Shown in pieces: positions 1 through 6,125 of a stretch of 26,524 nt of DNA (position 1 is its first letter; each line of letters opens with the position of its first letter). The stretch comes from JAGNLA01 sp964472265 (GTDB lineage Bacteria > Caldisericota > Caldisericia > JAAYUI01), in assembly GCA_964472265.1 (NCBI GenBank), contig CAYYJO010000024.1, positions 1 to 26,524 on the forward strand, written 5' to 3'. The notes beneath the pieces are model-generated. The model searched no databases. It saw nothing but the letters and a program-made list of their open reading frames with translations, and had not been told where the DNA came from. Position numbers and translations under genes: made by a program.

Positions 1-101
1 GAGGCTGGTCTGAAAAGACGGTCGTTCTTGTGTTCTATCTCATAACGGCGCTGCTGTCTGCTGTTGCCGTTGCATTCATACTGCTGAGGATGAAAATATG
101 A
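1..101 (+). CDS. C-terminal end of a WecA/TagO-like polyprenyl-phosphate GlcNAc-1-phosphate transferase (5' truncated)
   Basis: An open frame runs in from the left edge (codons start at position 3) and stops at TGA 99-101. The 32 visible residues form one hydrophobic, membrane-spanning tail (around VVLVFYLITALLSAVAVAF) ending in RMKI. This resembles the last helix of the WecA/TagO/MraY-like family, which transfers GlcNAc-1-phosphate to undecaprenyl phosphate at the membrane. The stop overlaps the next start as ATGA (98-101), so it is translationally coupled to wecB, a frequent neighbour of wecA/tagO. The assignment rests on the short tail plus context; another polytopic membrane protein is possible. 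Confidence 0.55.
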   Translation, partial: GWSEKTVVLVFYLITALLSAVAVAFILLRMKI

Positions 102-1204
102 AGGTTTTAACGATATTTGGCACCAGACCCGAAGCCATAAAGATGGCTCCGCTTGTTAAGCTCCTGAAAGGCACAAAGGATTTTGAAGTGATCGTGGTTG
201 TCACCGCTCAACACCGAGAAATGCTTGACCAAGTGCTCACCCTTTTCAAAATCAAGCCCGACTACGACCTTAACATCATGAAAAAGAGCCAGTCGCTCAC
301 TGACATAACAGTCAACAGCCTCACTGGTCTTGAGCAGATTCTGACTAAGGAAAAACCGGACATCGTTCTGGTTCACGGCGACACAACCACCACCTTTGTC
401 GGCGCACTCGCTGCCTTCTACCAGCGTCCATCCATCCCCATCGGTCATGTTGAAGCTGGCTTGCGTTCCTACGACTTCCAGAATCCGTATCCTGAAGAGG
501 CAAACAGAGTCCTGTGCGATCACCTGTGCAACATTCACTTTGCACCGACTGACAACTCAAGAGACAACCTTCTGAAGGAGGGCATAAACCCTTCAAAAGT
601 CATCGTCACCGGCAACACCGTTGTTGACGCACTGATCCAGATAAAGGAAATGAGCAAGGATTTGCCGCTTCCTGTTGAATCCAAACCAGGAGAGCGCATC
701 GTCACCGTCACCATGCACAGGCGCGAGTCCTGGGGCAAACCGCTTGAAAACGTCTGCATGGCAATCCTTCGCATGGTCAGCAACTTCCCTGACGTCAGGG
801 TCATTTTCCCGTGGCACATGAATCCGAAGGTCAGGGCGATCATTTCGCCGATCCTTTCAGGCGTTGACAGGGTTCATCTTGTTGAACCGCTGGACTATAA
901 AGATTTCATAAACGTGATGGCAAAATCGTTCTTCATCATGTCGGACTCAGGTGGAATCCAGGAAGAAGCTGCATCGCTTGAAGTTCCAGTCCTCCTTCTG
1001 CGATCTGTGACCGAGAGACCGGAAGCTATAAGCTGCGGGATCGTGAAAATGGTCGGCACAAACGAAGAGGATGTCTATAAAAACGCCTTTGAACTCCTTT
1101 CCGATCCAAAGAAGCACCAGGCCATGATCCCCCACACAAATCCATTCGGAGACGGCAAAGCCAGCCAGAGAATCCGTGACCACCTGCTGACCAACTGGAG
1201 GTAG
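98..1204 (+). CDS. wecB: UDP-N-acetylglucosamine 2-epimerase (non-hydrolysing)
   Basis: The 368-residue product interconverts UDP-GlcNAc and UDP-ManNAc in the cytoplasm, supplying ManNAc for surface polymers. The length is normal for the family (about 370-380). The N-terminal nucleotide-sugar fold begins IFGTRPEAIKM (residues 6-16). Family landmarks follow: VHGDTTTT with D95, HVEAGLRS with E119, NPYPEEANR (129-137) and TMHRRES with H207. SDSGGIQEEA lies near the C-terminus as in GT-B epimerases. The ATG at 98 overlaps the upstream stop (ATGA), with a GAGGA-type SD just before it. murA starts two bases after its TAG stop, so the three genes look like one operon for envelope precursors. Confidence 0.95.
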   Translation: MKVLTIFGTRPEAIKMAPLVKLLKGTKDFEVIVVVTAQHREMLDQVLTLFKIKPDYDLNIMKKSQSLTDITVNSLTGLEQILTKEKPDIVLVHGDTTTTFVGALAAFYQRPSIPIGHVEAGLRSYDFQNPYPEEANRVLCDHLCNIHFAPTDNSRDNLLKEGINPSKVIVTGNTVVDALIQIKEMSKDLPLPVESKPGERIVTVTMHRRESWGKPLENVCMAILRMVSNFPDVRVIFPWHMNPKVRAIISPILSGVDRVHLVEPLDYKDFINVMAKSFFIMSDSGGIQEEAASLEVPVLLLRSVTERPEAISCGIVKMVGTNEEDVYKNAFELLSDPKKHQAMIPHTNPFGDGKASQRIRDHLLTNWR

Positions 1205-1205
1205 C

Positions 1206-2455
1206 ATGGAAGCGTTCATTGTTACAGGCGGGAAAAAACTCACCGGAACTGTAAAAGTGTCGGGTGCAAAAAACTCAGCCCTTCCGATCATCACCGCCTG
1301 CTGTCTCATCGATGGTGAAGTGACGCTCCACAACATCCCATATTCACACGACGCAGTGTCCCTGCTTGAAATAATCAGGAAACTCGGTGCAAAGGTCAAA
1401 CAACTGGAGACAAACACATGGTCTGTCAACTGTTCGGGGAACCTTAAATCAGAGGTGATTTCGGAAGCAGCAGCAAAGATCAGGGGTTGCCAGACACTTC
1501 TGGGCGCCCTTCTCGCCAGAAACGGCGAGGCAAAACTNNNNNNNNNNGTTCAAGACCAATCGACCTCCATCTCAAAGGTTTCAAATCGATGGGGGCGGAA
1601 GTTGAGCAGGGCAACGGGGTTGTTTATGCCAGAAGAACCGACAGACTCCAGGGGAACTGGATTTTCCTTGATTTTCCATCGGTAGGCGCAACCGAAAACC
1701 TTGTAATCGCTGGCGTTCTTGCCCAGGGTGAAACACAGATTGAAAACGCTGCCGAAGAACCGGAAATTGTTGATCTTGTTCATTTCCTGAACAACTGCGG
1801 CGCAAAAATCGAAGGCGCAGGAACCAAGAAAATCAGAATCCAGGGCGTGGACTCGCTTCGCCCTACATCACACACGATCATTCCTGACAGGATCGAAGCC
1901 GGCACATTCATGATCGCATCCGTCATCACTGGCGGCGACATCACAGTCGACCATATCAAACCCTCCTACCTCGAATCGCTTCTGTTCAAATTCAGGGAGG
2001 CTGGGATCACCGTAAACATCGACAGCCACAACAGAATCAGGGTCAAAGGCAACCTCAGGCCGAAAGCCATCAACGTCATAGCATCACCTTACCCGGGCTT
2101 CCCGACTGACCTCCAGTCTCAGGTTTCGACCATGTGCTGCATCGCCGACGGACAGTCGATCATCACGGAAAAAGTTTTTGAAAAACGTTTTGCCGTAGTC
2201 TCTGAGCTGATAAAGATGGGCGCAAACGTGATTGTTGAGAATGAAACGCTGGCCATTACAGGCATCCCAAGATTCAAGCCGGCCGAAGTCATTTCCCCAG
2301 ACCTTAGAGGTGGGGTTTCGCTGATGCTTGCAGGCATGAACGCTGAAGGCACAACAACCATAATCGGCACAGAGCATGTTGACCGTGGATACGAGAAAAT
2401 CGAAGACAAGTTGACATCCCTTGGCGGAGAGATAAAGCGAGTCAAACTCGTTTAA
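1206..2455 (+). CDS. murA: UDP-N-acetylglucosamine 1-carboxyvinyltransferase, interrupted by an assembly gap
   Basis: MurA transfers enolpyruvate from PEP to UDP-GlcNAc, the first committed step of peptidoglycan synthesis. The N-terminal part (1206-1537) has the SGAKNSALPI motif with the conserved Lys-Asn pair. The C-terminal part (from 1547) has RPIDLH, NAAEEPEIVD, FPTDLQSQ with the conserved Asp, and DRGYEKIEDKL. The halves are in different frames because ten Ns at 1538-1547 separate them. Alignment from memory to E. coli MurA suggests 8 residues plus two split-codon bases are missing, about 26 nt rather than 10. That would restore one frame and a protein of about 421 residues, the usual size. 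The gap removes the loop with the catalytic Cys (Cys115 in E. coli). I read this as an intact gene with a misrepresented gap, not a pseudogene. Confidence 0.93.
1538..1547. other. Run of ten Ns (assembly or scaffolding gap of unreliable length)
   Basis: Ten consecutive undetermined bases lie inside murA. Ten Ns put the two coding halves out of frame, whereas about 26 nt would join them. The N count is therefore probably a placeholder rather than a measured distance. Confidence 0.95.
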
Positions 2456-2488
2456 AACATTGACCCCATTTACATCAGGAAATATCAC

Positions 2489-2517
2489 TTGACATAGTTT
2501 CTAGCATATGCTAATAA
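2489..2517 (+). promoter_or_regulatory. Sigma70-type promoter for the DUF134-nifX pair
   Basis: TTGACA at 2489-2494 is followed after exactly 17 nt by TAATAA at 2512-2517. The -10 box ends 6 nt before the ATG at 2524, so transcription would start at or beside the A of the start codon. No convincing SD lies between them, suggesting a leaderless mRNA. Confidence 0.7.
2502..2513. promoter_or_regulatory. 12-bp perfect palindrome within the promoter (candidate operator)
   Basis: TAGCATATGCTA is a perfect 12-bp inverted repeat in the -35/-10 spacer, touching the first two bases of the -10 box. A dimeric repressor bound here would block RNA polymerase. The adjacent gene encodes a predicted helix-turn-helix (HTH) protein, so autoregulation is a natural guess. 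The palindrome is seen directly; its function is inferred. Confidence 0.5.
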
Positions 2518-2523
2518 TGAGTC

Positions 2524-2979
2524 ATGCCAAGACCCAAACTCTGCAGAAAAATCATCGGATCACCATCTGCCCTGTTCTTCTCGCCGGCTCCCGACAATGA
2601 TGAGGTTGCCAACGTTGCGACTATCACACTGGAAGAATTCGAGGCTATCAGGCTCGGTGACTGGCTGGGGCTTTACCACGACGAATGTGCAAGGCAGATG
2701 GAGGTTTCAAGACAAACCTTCGGAAACATGATCACTGTTGCAAGACAGAAGATTGCAGGCGCCATCGTCAATGGTCAGGCCATAAGGATTGCCGGTGAAA
2801 ACAACGACTGCTGCCACAAGAAATCGTCGGTCTGTGGCAAGTGTTCCAGGCAAGAGGGCGGTTGCTGCAGGAAAAAGCAGGACGAATCAACCTGCTGCGG
2901 GAAAAGGCAGAAAAAGTGCTGTAAAAGCATTTTCAAAGATGAAAAGGAGAATAAAAATGAAGATATGCCTACCAGTTGA
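2524..2979 (+). CDS. DUF134 family predicted DNA-binding protein with cysteine-rich tail
   Basis: The 151-residue product starts MPRPKLCRKI, the typical DUF134 N-terminus. An HTH-like region follows at about residues 36-75 (TLEEFEAIRL, then CARQMEVSRQTFGNMI). DUF134 proteins are predicted DNA-binding regulators usually encoded beside NifX/NifB-type iron-molybdenum cofactor domain proteins, as here. The unusual part is the tail: residues 96-133 contain ten cysteines, mostly as CC pairs (96/97, 114/115, 124/125, 132/133) plus C104 and C107, set among lysines. This suggests metal or Fe-S binding and perhaps metal sensing. The gene overlaps the next by 23 nt. The ATG at 2524 was chosen because DUF134 homology begins there; the promoter places transcription start at the same position. 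Confidence 0.88.
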   Translation: MPRPKLCRKIIGSPSALFFSPAPDNDEVANVATITLEEFEAIRLGDWLGLYHDECARQMEVSRQTFGNMITVARQKIAGAIVNGQAIRIAGENNDCCHKKSSVCGKCSRQEGGCCRKKQDESTCCGKRQKKCCKSIFKDEKENKNEDMPTS

Positions 2980-3328
2980 AAACCCAAATGGACTCAATTC
3001 AATGCTGCACTTTCACTTTGGAAGCGCACCCTATTTTCTCATTTATGACACCGAAACAAAGCAAATAAAGGAAATGGACAACAAAGACCATGTACACATG
3101 GAAGGTCATTGCAACCCTGTCCTTCAGTTCAGTTCAAATCCAATCGACGTGCTCATCACGACAAACATGGGCAAAAGGGCAATAACAAAATTTAACGAAA
3201 GCGGAGTGAAGGTCTTTTCATCTGAAACAGACACCACCGTTTCACAGGCCATCAGCGCTTTTGAGTCAGGCAAACTTAAAGAGCTATCTCCAGATGATGC
3301 CTGCGGTTATCATCACGGTTGTCACTAA
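2957..3328 (+). CDS. Dinitrogenase iron-molybdenum cofactor family protein (NifX/NifB-like domain)
   Basis: The 123-residue product begins MKICLPVENPNGLNS and contains HFHFGSAPYFLIYD, HVHMEGHCNPVLQF and DVLITTNMGKRAITKF. These are hallmarks of the small alpha/beta NifX/NifB C-terminal family that binds iron-sulfur or Fe-Mo clusters. Stand-alone members beside DUF134 occur widely in anaerobes that do not fix nitrogen, so nitrogen fixation should not be inferred. The ATG at 2957 follows AAGGAGA (2944-2950) and lies inside the DUF134 gene, giving coupled translation. An upstream in-frame ATG at 2789 would add a tail antisense to homology and is rejected. The C-terminus CGYHHGCH adds likely metal ligands. 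The partner tail is also cysteine-rich. Confidence 0.88.
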   Translation: MKICLPVENPNGLNSMLHFHFGSAPYFLIYDTETKQIKEMDNKDHVHMEGHCNPVLQFSSNPIDVLITTNMGKRAITKFNESGVKVFSSETDTTVSQAISAFESGKLKELSPDDACGYHHGCH

Positions 3329-3363
3329 ATAAAAAATACCTTCGGTGTTGAAAAACACCTGAA

Positions 3364-3414
3364 TCCGGATTATAAATTTGAAGGTTGGCTAAACCAGCAA
3401 ACTTATAATCCGGA
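3364..3414 (+). promoter_or_regulatory. Long inverted repeat reaching into the Shine-Dalgarno of the acyl-CoA dehydrogenase gene
   Basis: The 17-nt arms 3364-3380 and 3398-3414 are complementary at 16 of 17 positions. The 17-nt loop contains GGTT...AACC, which can extend the structure. The right arm ends CCGGA, covering the first part of the SD GGAGG (3412-3416) of the gene starting at 3421. In mRNA the hairpin would partly hide the SD; in DNA it could be an operator. No U-run follows, so it is not a simple terminator. Confidence 0.55.
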
Positions 3415-3420
3415 GGAACA

Positions 3421-4635
3421 ATGATCGACTTCGAATACACAGAAGAGCAGAACATGGTTGCCAAGATGGTTCGTGATCTTGCTACAAGGGAATTTGCCCC
3501 GCACATCAAGGAACTTGATGAGAAAGCCCAGTGGGATCCGACAGTCATGACAAAGCTTGCCGGTCAGGGAATCCTTGGACTTGCAACACCTGAAAAATAC
3601 GGTGGAGCCGGCTTTGATTACGTTTCACTCGGTCTTGCCTGTGAGGAGCTTGAGTATGTCGATACAGCGCTCAGGGTCATCCTTTCAGTTCATATAGGCC
3701 TCGTCCAGCTTCCGATACTGACATGGGCATCCGAAGACCTCAGAAAAAAATACCTGCCAGACCTTGCAAGCGGAAAAAAGATAGGCGCTTTCGGTCTCAC
3801 TGAACCAAATGCAGGTTCAGATGTGGTTGCACTCGAAACAAAAGCAGAAAAAGATGGCAACGACTGGATCATCTCAGGCGAAAAGATGTGGATTTCGCTC
3901 TCAGACATTGCCGACACCTTCCTCATCTTTGCCTGGACTGACAACGAAAAACGCAAAAAAAGAGACCACTCCGGAATCTCAGCGTTCATCCTCGATCGTG
4001 GAATGCCAGGGCTTACAACCGCATCAATTCACGGCAAACTCGGTGTCCGCTCTGGAAACACCGGTTCAATCTCGATGAATCAGGTCAGAGTTCAAAATTC
4101 ACAGATGGTTGGCCTCGAAGGTGAAGGCTTCAAGATCGCAATGTTCTGCCTCGACCAGGGACGCTACACTGTCGGCTGGGGCGCAACCGGACTCGTTAAA
4201 GCGTGCCTGGATGCCTCGGTTTCCTACGCAAAATCCAGGGTCACTTTTGGAAAGCCGATTGCCGAACACCAGCTTATCAAGGAAATGATCGGTTTCATGA
4301 GAGTCAACTACGAAGCCTCAAAACTCCTCAATCTTCAGGCAGGATACCTGAAAAATAAAGGCATGAGGTGCACCCGCGAGACTGCACAGGCCAAGTGGTT
4401 TGCCTGCAATGCCTCGGAAAGAGCAGCATCAGACTGCGTTCAGATCCACGGAGCATACGGGTTCTCAAACGAGTTCCCGGCAGAGCGCTTCTACCGCAAC
4501 TCAAAAGGTGCGGTCATTTACGAAGGCGCCAGAGAGATCCAGGCTTTGATGTCAGCAGACTACACACTTGGCTACAGGGTTGACAAGCCAACCAGAAAGA
4601 GCCTTCCACCTCACCCGTTTCCAAACAATTTTTAG
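3421..4635 (+). CDS. Acyl-CoA dehydrogenase (FAD-dependent)
   Basis: The 404-residue product oxidises an acyl-CoA to the 2-enoyl-CoA, normally passing electrons to ETF. Family features in order: N-terminal helical domain with EFAPHIKELDE; beta domain with FGLTEPNAGSDV (124-135) and WISGEKMWIS-like FAD/substrate residues (149-160); C-terminal helical domain with YAKSRVTFGKPI (269-280), QIHGAYGFSNEFPAERFYR and VIYEGAREIQ. E368 in YEG is at the position of the catalytic base of short/medium-chain enzymes. The length is slightly above the usual 380 because of an extra C-terminal tail rich in Pro and Lys. No ETF, thiolase or hydratase genes adjoin, so substrate chain length cannot be told. GGAGG (3412-3416) precedes the ATG. 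Confidence 0.92.
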   Translation: MIDFEYTEEQNMVAKMVRDLATREFAPHIKELDEKAQWDPTVMTKLAGQGILGLATPEKYGGAGFDYVSLGLACEELEYVDTALRVILSVHIGLVQLPILTWASEDLRKKYLPDLASGKKIGAFGLTEPNAGSDVVALETKAEKDGNDWIISGEKMWISLSDIADTFLIFAWTDNEKRKKRDHSGISAFILDRGMPGLTTASIHGKLGVRSGNTGSISMNQVRVQNSQMVGLEGEGFKIAMFCLDQGRYTVGWGATGLVKACLDASVSYAKSRVTFGKPIAEHQLIKEMIGFMRVNYEASKLLNLQAGYLKNKGMRCTRETAQAKWFACNASERAASDCVQIHGAYGFSNEFPAERFYRNSKGAVIYEGAREIQALMSADYTLGYRVDKPTRKSLPPHPFPNNF

Positions 4636-4650
4636 TGGCTCCGCCAATAA

Positions 4651-4800
4651 AACACTCCCTCACCCTTAATCCCTCTCCCAGACTATGTCCAGGCGAGGGG
4701 GATATAAACGGCTCCGCCGGTTAAGAGCTGATCTCTTGGAACAAGCTTATCTGGAAATCACTGGCCAAGCCAGATGATTTCAATAATTCTGAGTGGTAAT
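4651..4800. repeat. 150-bp intergenic repeat, copy 1
   Basis: This segment matches 5081-5230 at 149 of 150 positions (difference at 4700/5130). It opens with an ACTCCCTCACCC-type stretch and AGGCGAGGG, continues with a GGCTCCGCCGG core, and contains hairpins (AAGAG/CTCTT around 4723-4737; GAAATCA/TGATTTC around 4753-4780). No ORF of credible composition lies in it. It looks like a REP/MITE-type extragenic element. Confidence 0.85.
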
Positions 4801-4802
4801 GA

Positions 4803-4825
4803 TATCCCCCTTGATAAGGGGGATA
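4803..4825. repeat. Hairpin TATCCCCCTT/AAGGGGGATA
   Basis: A perfect 10-bp stem with a GAT loop lies immediately downstream of repeat copy 1. The same stem with an AAT loop recurs at 5247-5269 after copy 3, so it belongs to the repeat unit. It is followed by A-rich DNA rather than a T-run in the plus direction. Confidence 0.7.
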
Positions 4826-4911
4826 AAACAAAGATAAGAATTACAGTATCCTTCGCCCGAAACGAAGTTTTGGTAGAAGGTGGCTGAAAGCCGGATGAGG
4901 GAGTTTATCCT

Positions 4912-4978
4912 GCTCCGCCGGTTAAGAGCTGATCTCTTGGAACAAGCTTATCTTGAAATCACTGGCCAAGCCAGATGA
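4912..4978. repeat. 67-bp partial copy of the intergenic repeat, copy 2
   Basis: This segment matches 4711-4777 and 5141-5207 with one substitution (TATCTTG instead of TATCTGG). It contains only the GCTCCGCCGG-to-CCAGATGA core and lacks both the left C-rich part and the right part of the full copies. It marks the core as a separable module. Confidence 0.8.
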
Positions 4979-4990
4979 AGATTTTTTTAG

Positions 4991-5009
4991 CCCCCCTTAT
5001 GAAGGGGGG
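4991..5009. repeat. Strong C6/G6 hairpin inside a palindromic element
   Basis: CCCCCCTT (4991-4998) pairs with AAGGGGGG (5002-5009) around a 3-nt loop. Outer flanks of T-rich DNA (from 4982) and GGGGGGATTAAAAAA (5013-5027) extend a roughly 45-bp palindromic element. Comparable C/G-run elements are common between genes in many bacteria. It shares no sequence with the 67-bp core. Confidence 0.6.
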
Positions 5010-5080
5010 TAGGGGGGATTAAAAAACATCGGATTCATCAAAGGGGGTATATTTGAAACCTTGACAAAGTCGAGGCTAAA

Positions 5081-5230
5081 AACACTCCCTCACCCTTAAT
5101 CCCTCTCCCAGACTATGTCCAGGCGAGGGAGATATAAACGGCTCCGCCGGTTAAGAGCTGATCTCTTGGAACAAGCTTATCTGGAAATCACTGGCCAAGC
5201 CAGATGATTTCAATAATTCTGAGTGGTAAT
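5081..5230. repeat. 150-bp intergenic repeat, copy 3
   Basis: Near-identical to copy 1 at a 430-bp offset. Directly downstream the copies diverge: this one carries an extra CCCTGTAT-type insertion before the TATCCCCCTT hairpin (5247-5269). Such identity in non-coding DNA implies recent duplication, gene conversion or selection on the sequence itself. Confidence 0.85.
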
Positions 5231-5246
5231 AAAAGATATCCCCCTG

Positions 5247-5269
5247 TATCCCCCTTAATAAGGGGGATA
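5247..5269. repeat. Second copy of the TATCCCCCTT/AAGGGGGATA hairpin
   Basis: A perfect 10-bp stem with an AAT loop, matching the hairpin at 4803-4825 apart from the loop. Stem conservation with loop change suggests the fold matters, or that it is a mobile palindromic element. Confidence 0.65.
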
Positions 5270-5324
5270 AAAAAATAAGAACTACTAAAATCCTTCGTCC
5301 GACTGAAAGTTGGGAGAAAGTTGC

Positions 5325-5376
5325 TGGTGGATCTAATCCTCGACGAAAGTCGAGACCAAGGCTTTGACTTCCACCA
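5325..5376 (+). promoter_or_regulatory. Structured leader upstream of a lipoprotein gene
   Basis: An outer stem TGGTGGA (5325-5331) / TCCACCA (5370-5376) encloses an inner hairpin CTCGAC-GAAA-GTCGAG (5339-5354) with a GNRA-type tetraloop. A related imperfect hairpin, CTTGACAAAGTCGAGG, occurs at about 5060-5076. The element ends 35 nt before the ATG at 5412 and could be a structured 5' UTR. No known riboswitch class is recognised. Confidence 0.4.
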
Positions 5377-5411
5377 CAAAATCATTATCTTTGAATGTAA
5401 AGAGGTGAACG

Positions 5412-5891
5412 ATGAAAAAAATCGGATTGGTTCTGACAGTTGTTCTTCTGGTTGCTGGTTTTGCAGCATGTGGAGACCAGGCAAAACCTGAGGAGCAGGT
5501 GAGTTTTGACGAGTCAAAATGCCCAATTGAAGTCACTAGCACATCAAAAACAATCAGCCCAATTCCAACGTTCATTCTCAACGTGAAAAACATCTCGCCT
5601 TACAACGTCACAGGCTTCAACGCCGGCGCAATCTTCTTTGACGAAAACGGCAAACCGTTATCGACAACACCGCAGGAAATTCCGTTTGATGGCGTTCTCG
5701 AGCCACTCACCGCAGGATCGGAATCCCAGCTTCAGACAATTGGCGAAGAGAAGGCAGTTTCACTGAAAGTCGTGATCAAGGACTGCATCTACACAAAGAT
5801 GAACCCGGTTGACAAGATTTACGGCGAACTCCCCTACAAATGGACAAACCCTGCATACGACAAGGAAATCAAAAATCTAACAGGCAATTAG
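5412..5891 (+). CDS. Predicted lipoprotein of unknown function
   Basis: The 159-residue product has a signal peptide (MKKIGLVLTVVLLVAG) and a lipobox-like FAAC with the acylated cysteine at residue 20. The mature part has one recognisable pattern, an immunoglobulin-like beta stretch: TFILNVKNISPYNVTGFNAG, IFFDENGKPL and LEPLTAGSESQLQ. This resembles FxLxN-type domains in secreted Gram-positive lipoproteins that describe comparative backbone strands. C41 and a later C are also present. AGAGGTGA (5400-5407) is the SD. It follows the repeat region and converges with the small Cys-protein gene, overlapping it by 4 nt at the 3' ends. The specific function is unknown. Confidence 0.75.
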   Translation: MKKIGLVLTVVLLVAGFAACGDQAKPEEQVSFDESKCPIEVTSTSKTISPIPTFILNVKNISPYNVTGFNAGAIFFDENGKPLSTTPQEIPFDGVLEPLTAGSESQLQTIGEEKAVSLKVVIKDCIYTKMNPVDKIYGELPYKWTNPAYDKEIKNLTGN

Positions 5892-6091
5892 ACTGACTTT
5901 CTCTGCATCCCGGTTGGACACATGTCATCAGGAACTTCCAGTCCCTGAATCCTCATCTGGTATCTTTTGCACCGTTTCCAAAGGGTTTTGCAGTAAAGAT
6001 CTTCCATTGGCTTCAACAAGTTTTGCCTGTAATTTTCGAGATACTTGTGGTACTTGCATTTCTCAATAAACTGGCAATTATTGTCTTCCAT
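5888..6091 (-). CDS. Small cysteine-motif protein of unknown function
   Basis: The 67-residue protein has spaced cysteines (C6, C12, C34, C41, C58): CQFIEKCKYH near the start, then YCKTLWKRCKRYQM. The pattern C-x5-C...C-x6-C plus a following RY resembles short uncharacterised bacterial proteins of the 'CxFIEKCxFF...YCxxxxxxCARY' type, probably metal or Fe-S binding. The gene starts right after the helicase stop. It has its own good promoter (6098-6125) whose -10 lies 6 nt from the ATG and no SD, so it may be leaderless. Its tail overlaps the convergent lipoprotein gene by 4 nt. It is probably real given the conserved cysteine pattern and promoter, but no function is assignable. Confidence 0.7.
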   Translation of the reverse strand: MEDNNCQFIEKCKYHKYLENYRQNLLKPMEDLYCKTLWKRCKRYQMRIQGLEVPDDMCPTGMQRKSV

Positions 6092-6097
6092 AATCGG

Positions 6098-6125
6098 ATT
6101 ATAGGCAAATAGAAATAATTATCAA
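6098..6125 (-). promoter_or_regulatory. Promoter for the small Cys-protein gene
   Basis: On the minus strand TTGATA (6125-6120), a 16-nt spacer and a perfect TATAAT (6103-6098). Six nt then separate the -10 from the ATG at 6091, with no SD, so transcription would begin about at the start codon. The -35 overlaps the stop of the upstream helicase gene. Confidence 0.65.

Noticed and set aside
1206..2455. murA as a frameshifted pseudogene or as two genes
   Set aside because: The frame change coincides with the ten Ns, and about 26 missing nt would restore a normal 421-residue MurA.
2524..3328. Evidence of nitrogen fixation from the NifX-like protein
   Set aside because: Stand-alone NifX/DUF134 pairs occur in many non-fixing anaerobes, and no nif structural genes are present here.
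3344..3359. Terminator for the NifX-like gene
   Set aside because: The GGTGTT/AACACC hairpin has no T-run after it on the plus strand; the T-run is on the other side and no minus-strand gene needs it.
4651..5230. CRISPR array from the spaced repeats
   Set aside because: Units are 67-150 bp, only two or three copies, unequal spacing, no cas genes; a non-coding element fits better.
4803..5269. C/G hairpins as transcription terminators
   Set aside because: They are followed by A-rich DNA in plus orientation and lie far from the preceding stop; the same stem occurs twice as part of a repeat.
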